Source: Nitrospira sp.
GTDB lineage: Bacteria; Nitrospirota; Nitrospiria; Nitrospirales; Nitrospiraceae
Direction of reading: 5' to 3'
DNA: 64,000 bases
NCBI GenBank assembly: GCA_030653545.1
Contig: JAURZE010000038.1
Coordinates: 62,001-126,000 of the forward strand
A program made the translations under genes and the position numbers. Under the pieces are notes generated by a model. That model searched no databases, was not told where the DNA came from, and saw nothing but the letters and a program-made list of their open reading frames with translations. Shown here piece by piece: positions 61,341-64,000 of this stretch. Within the stretch, counting starts at the first letter, position 1. Each line of letters opens with the position of its first letter.

Positions 61341-63104
61341 ATGAGGAATTACACATCGTTTGCGCGGCCGAGCGCAGGCATTGCCCTTTCTGCGGGGTTC
61401 GTCATGCTGCTCACGCTGCCCCCTTCTTCACTCCTGGCTCAAGCCCTCCCGCCGGTCTTCGATCCGACCGGCCGATCCGGTGAACCGCCCGGTCCGCTCA
61501 AGAAGGAGTTCAGGCCGCCGGCTCCCCCGCCGAGCATGGTGCTGCCGCCGGTCCCACAAGCGCCGGATAGCGACCTTGAGCGGCAATTGGGACAGATCCG
61601 CGTCTTCGTGCATGACATTCATGTGACCGGCAACACCGTCTTTACGGAAGCGGAGATCGACCAGGTCACGAAGCCGTTCAAGGGCCGCACGCTCACGACG
61701 GACGACCTGGAGCGGCTGCGGCTGGCGCTGACCCTGCTCTACGTCAATCGAGGCTACATCACGTCGGGCGCGATCATTCCCGATCAGGACGTGACGCTCG
61801 GAGTCATCACCTATCACATCGTCGAAGGCACGGTCGCGCGGATCGATGTGGAGGGGACCGACTGGTTCCGTGACGGCTATCTGCGCGACCGGGTGGCGCT
61901 GGGCGTCAAGACGCCCTTTGCCATCGCGCCGCTGCAGGAACGACTGCAACTGCTCCAGCAGGACACACGCCTCGAACGCATCAACGCGGAACTCCGCCCC
62001 GGCGATCGCCGCGGGGAGAGTGTGCTGAGTCTGCGGGTGAAGGAAGCCTCTCCTTGGAAAGCCTGGCTGGATTTCAATAATCATCAGACACCGGTCGTGG
62101 GCGCCGAACGCGGTCTGGCGACGATCGCGCACCAGAATGTCACCGGAAACGGCGATGCCTTCAGCTTCACCTACGGCCGGTCGCGCGGGGTGAATCCGAT
62201 CATCGACACCTCCTACACGATTCCGGTGAACCGGTACGATACGACCCTATCGGCCTACTACCGGCGCAACGATTTCCTCGTGATCGATCAGAGCTTCCGC
62301 TTTCTCGACCTGAAGGCCGACGCGGAGATCTTCGGCATCACGCTCCGCCAGCCGCTCTACAAGACGCTCACCGATGAGTTTGCGGTCGCGATCACCGGGG
62401 AACGGCTCTATAACAAGGTCACCTCCGCGTTCGACCAGGCCGGACTCCCCTCGCTGTTCATCCCCGGCTCGTCGGACACCGGGGTCAACACGGTCAGCGC
62501 GCTCCGCTTCATTCAAGAGTATGTCCATCGCACGTCGAACTCGGTCATCGCTGTCCGCTCCCGCTTCTCCGTCGGGCTCGACGTGCTTGGTGCCACCAAC
62601 AACTCCGGTCCGCTCCCGGATACGCAATTCTTCTCGTGGTTAGGCCAAGTGCAAGGCCTGCGGCGGCTCGATGAGTGGGGAGGCGTGCAATTACTGGGAC
62701 AGATGAGCCTCCAACTCGCGAACGACCGCCTCTTCCCGCTGGAACAGATGCCGGTCGGCGGACGCTTCAGCGTCCGCGGCTATCGCGAGAACACGCTCAT
62801 TCGCGACAACGCGTTTCTCGCCTCCATTGAGTCCCGCATCCCTCTACTCACATTTCCCTCCGGCGAGCCCCGCCTCCAGTTCGCGCAATTCGCCGATGTG
62901 GGCCGCGCCTGGAATGCGAAAGGCGGCACACCCGATCCACAGACGCTGGCGAGCGTGGGACTCGGCGTTCGCTGGAGCCTGCTGCCGCAGGAACGCGCGC
63001 GGTTTGAACTCTACTGGGGACAACCGCTCAATCACGTCCCACATCCGCCGGGCAATCTGCAGGATCACGGCATCCACCTGCAGTTTGTCGTGCAAGTCTT
63101 ATAA
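61341..63104 (+). CDS. two-partner secretion transporter (TpsB, FhaC/ShlB family)
   Basis: A 587-residue outer-membrane protein. After the signal peptide and a Pro-rich helix region (about 25-75), a POTRA domain (about 84-175) contains FVHDIHVTGNTVFTEAEI and ITYHIVEGTVARIDVEG. A second POTRA segment (DGYLRDRVALGVKTPFAIAP) leads to a 16-stranded barrel. The conserved loop motif VRGY (GGRFSVRGYREN, about 475) is present. It should export the TpsA protein immediately upstream. Complete. Confidence 0.93.
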   Translation: MRNYTSFARPSAGIALSAGFVMLLTLPPSSLLAQALPPVFDPTGRSGEPPGPLKKEFRPPAPPPSMVLPPVPQAPDSDLERQLGQIRVFVHDIHVTGNTVFTEAEIDQVTKPFKGRTLTTDDLERLRLALTLLYVNRGYITSGAIIPDQDVTLGVITYHIVEGTVARIDVEGTDWFRDGYLRDRVALGVKTPFAIAPLQERLQLLQQDTRLERINAELRPGDRRGESVLSLRVKEASPWKAWLDFNNHQTPVVGAERGLATIAHQNVTGNGDAFSFTYGRSRGVNPIIDTSYTIPVNRYDTTLSAYYRRNDFLVIDQSFRFLDLKADAEIFGITLRQPLYKTLTDEFAVAITGERLYNKVTSAFDQAGLPSLFIPGSSDTGVNTVSALRFIQEYVHRTSNSVIAVRSRFSVGLDVLGATNNSGPLPDTQFFSWLGQVQGLRRLDEWGGVQLLGQMSLQLANDRLFPLEQMPVGGRFSVRGYRENTLIRDNAFLASIESRIPLLTFPSGEPRLQFAQFADVGRAWNAKGGTPDPQTLASVGLGVRWSLLPQERARFELYWGQPLNHVPHPPGNLQDHGIHLQFVVQVL

Positions 63105-63114
63105 GGACGAGACG

Positions 63115-64000
63115 ATGAACCCTCGACACATGCTCATCCTCCCCCTCACGGCATCAGCGGCCGGCCCTCGGCACGCCGCACGAGGGATCCGCCGCTGGAT
63201 CGGCTTGGCGTTCGTTGGACTCCTGGGCCTCCTGCTCACGAGCGCGGTGCAGGGAGCGACCACCCCGGACAATCTCGACGCCCTGCTGGCGCAGGGCACC
63301 GACGCGTTTCGCCGCGGTGCGTTTGAACAAGCCCTCACCTCCTGGAAGGAGGCCGCCGGGCTTGCCGGCGAACGCGGCGCGACCCGCGAACACATCCAGG
63401 CCCTCCTCGGCGCCGCACAGGCTGCGCAGGCCCTCGGGCAGTCCAAGCAGGCGCTGCTCCAACTCGACCTTGCCCTGGTGCTCTCACAGAACAGCGGCGA
63501 TCCGCAGACCACAGCCGGCGTGCTGGCCCAACTCGGTCGCACCTATCTCGCGGTCGGCCAGCTCGATGAAGCCGAGGAACGCCTGACCGACGCGTTGACG
63601 CTCGCCCGTCAAGAAGCATCACCCGCGCTCACCGCCGCCACGCTGAACGATCTGGGCATTCTCCACGCCCTCAGACACGAAGATACCGAGGCGCTGGCTG
63701 CCTTTCATGAGAGTACGACGATTGCGCAGGACACCGGGCTTCCCATGGTCGCGACTACCGCCAGAATCAACGCCGCGCGCGCGGCGTTGCGGCTCGGCCA
63801 ACCGCAAGACAGCCGGCTCTGGCTCGATCAATCCCTCGATCAAGCCCGTGAACTGTCCCCGTCTTACAACAAGGCTATTGGCTTGATTAATATCGGGCTG
63901 GGCTACGGGCACCTGCGGCCGCTCCTGCCCGCCATCGGCGATGCGCTGCTCATACGAGCCGCCGGCGTGCTGCAGGAAGCGGTGGCCCTATCCGAACGAT
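63115..64000 (+). CDS. TPR-repeat protein, truncated by the window edge
   Basis: The visible 295 codons have no stop. A hydrophobic signal segment near residue 35 (WIGLAFVGLLGLLLTSAVQG) is followed by tetratricopeptide-like helical pairs (DAFRRGAFEQALTSWKEAAG, LAQLGRTYLAVGQLDEAEER, LNDLGILHALRHEDTEALAA). In cyanobacteria and related phyla, genes at this place after tpsA-tpsB usually encode TPR proteins with a C-terminal CHAT protease domain; the window ends before that could be seen. Confidence 0.8.
   Translation, partial: MNPRHMLILPLTASAAGPRHAARGIRRWIGLAFVGLLGLLLTSAVQGATTPDNLDALLAQGTDAFRRGAFEQALTSWKEAAGLAGERGATREHIQALLGAAQAAQALGQSKQALLQLDLALVLSQNSGDPQTTAGVLAQLGRTYLAVGQLDEAEERLTDALTLARQEASPALTAATLNDLGILHALRHEDTEALAAFHESTTIAQDTGLPMVATTARINAARAALRLGQPQDSRLWLDQSLDQARELSPSYNKAIGLINIGLGYGHLRPLLPAIGDALLIRAAGVLQEAVALSER

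Overview
The window looks like chromosome from a diderm, moderately GC-rich bacterium. The gene set is most like the phylum Nitrospirota (Nitrospira-type): a HemQ-type Cld-family protein, long housekeeping operons, a tRNA-Ser, two-partner secretion genes and many secreted proteins of unknown function. This assignment is inference from gene content and style; no marker was searched. No insertion sequence, CRISPR array or rRNA was seen.

Region by region. (1) 0.4-2.6 kb: an ECF sigma factor, its membrane-anchored anti-sigma factor, and tadA. (2) 2.7-14.5 kb, minus strand: a compact natural-product operon. It encodes a 3,100-residue FAAL-PCP-C-A-PCP-C-A-PCP-TE assembly line, a peptide-exporter ABC protein and an Sfp-type phosphopantetheinyl transferase, so lipid starter, assembly, export and carrier activation sit together. 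By-eye specificity codes suggest an N-acyl dipeptide with an aromatic (Tyr-like) residue and glycine. The first condensation domain and the thioesterase have changed catalytic residues. (3) 14.8-20.8 kb: tRNA-Ser(CGA), a DUF2779 nuclease-like protein, a MATE exporter, a ketopantoate reductase fusion, a sirtuin and a HAD protein. (4) 20.9-32.3 kb, plus strand: a receiver-domain protein, a 39-residue basic protein on the opposite strand, then valS-nadC-birA-coaX and grpE-dnaK-dnaJ-rsmE. (5) 32.2-43.7 kb, minus strand: secreted Ycf48-like and IPT/TIG proteins, ridA, then the closely packed series recA-recX-alaS-ruvX-mltG-deoC-pilZ-deoB. (6) 43.8-51.5 kb: thpR, cinA, hemQ and several small or secreted proteins of unknown function.

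(7) 52.4-64 kb is the accessory part and the most unusual. Two paralogous 28-residue single-helix peptides (52754-52840 and 53796-53882) share half of their residues. Each has a strong ribosome binding site and each is preceded by a sequence with the GG-N10-GC spacing and TTGCA of a sigma-54 promoter. Each is followed by a short frame with a shared MEPT motif; in the first unit this frame overlaps a stand-alone receiver gene by ATGA. This is the best candidate here for an undescribed system. Downstream lies a lower-GC block of secreted proteins: an unknown protein, a papain-like cysteine protease, another exported protein and a Cys-rich lipoprotein. After it comes a complete two-partner secretion pair (TpsA, TpsB) and a TPR protein cut by the window edge.

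All functional calls come from motifs read by eye. Start codons were adjusted where a ribosome binding site or signal peptide argued for it.
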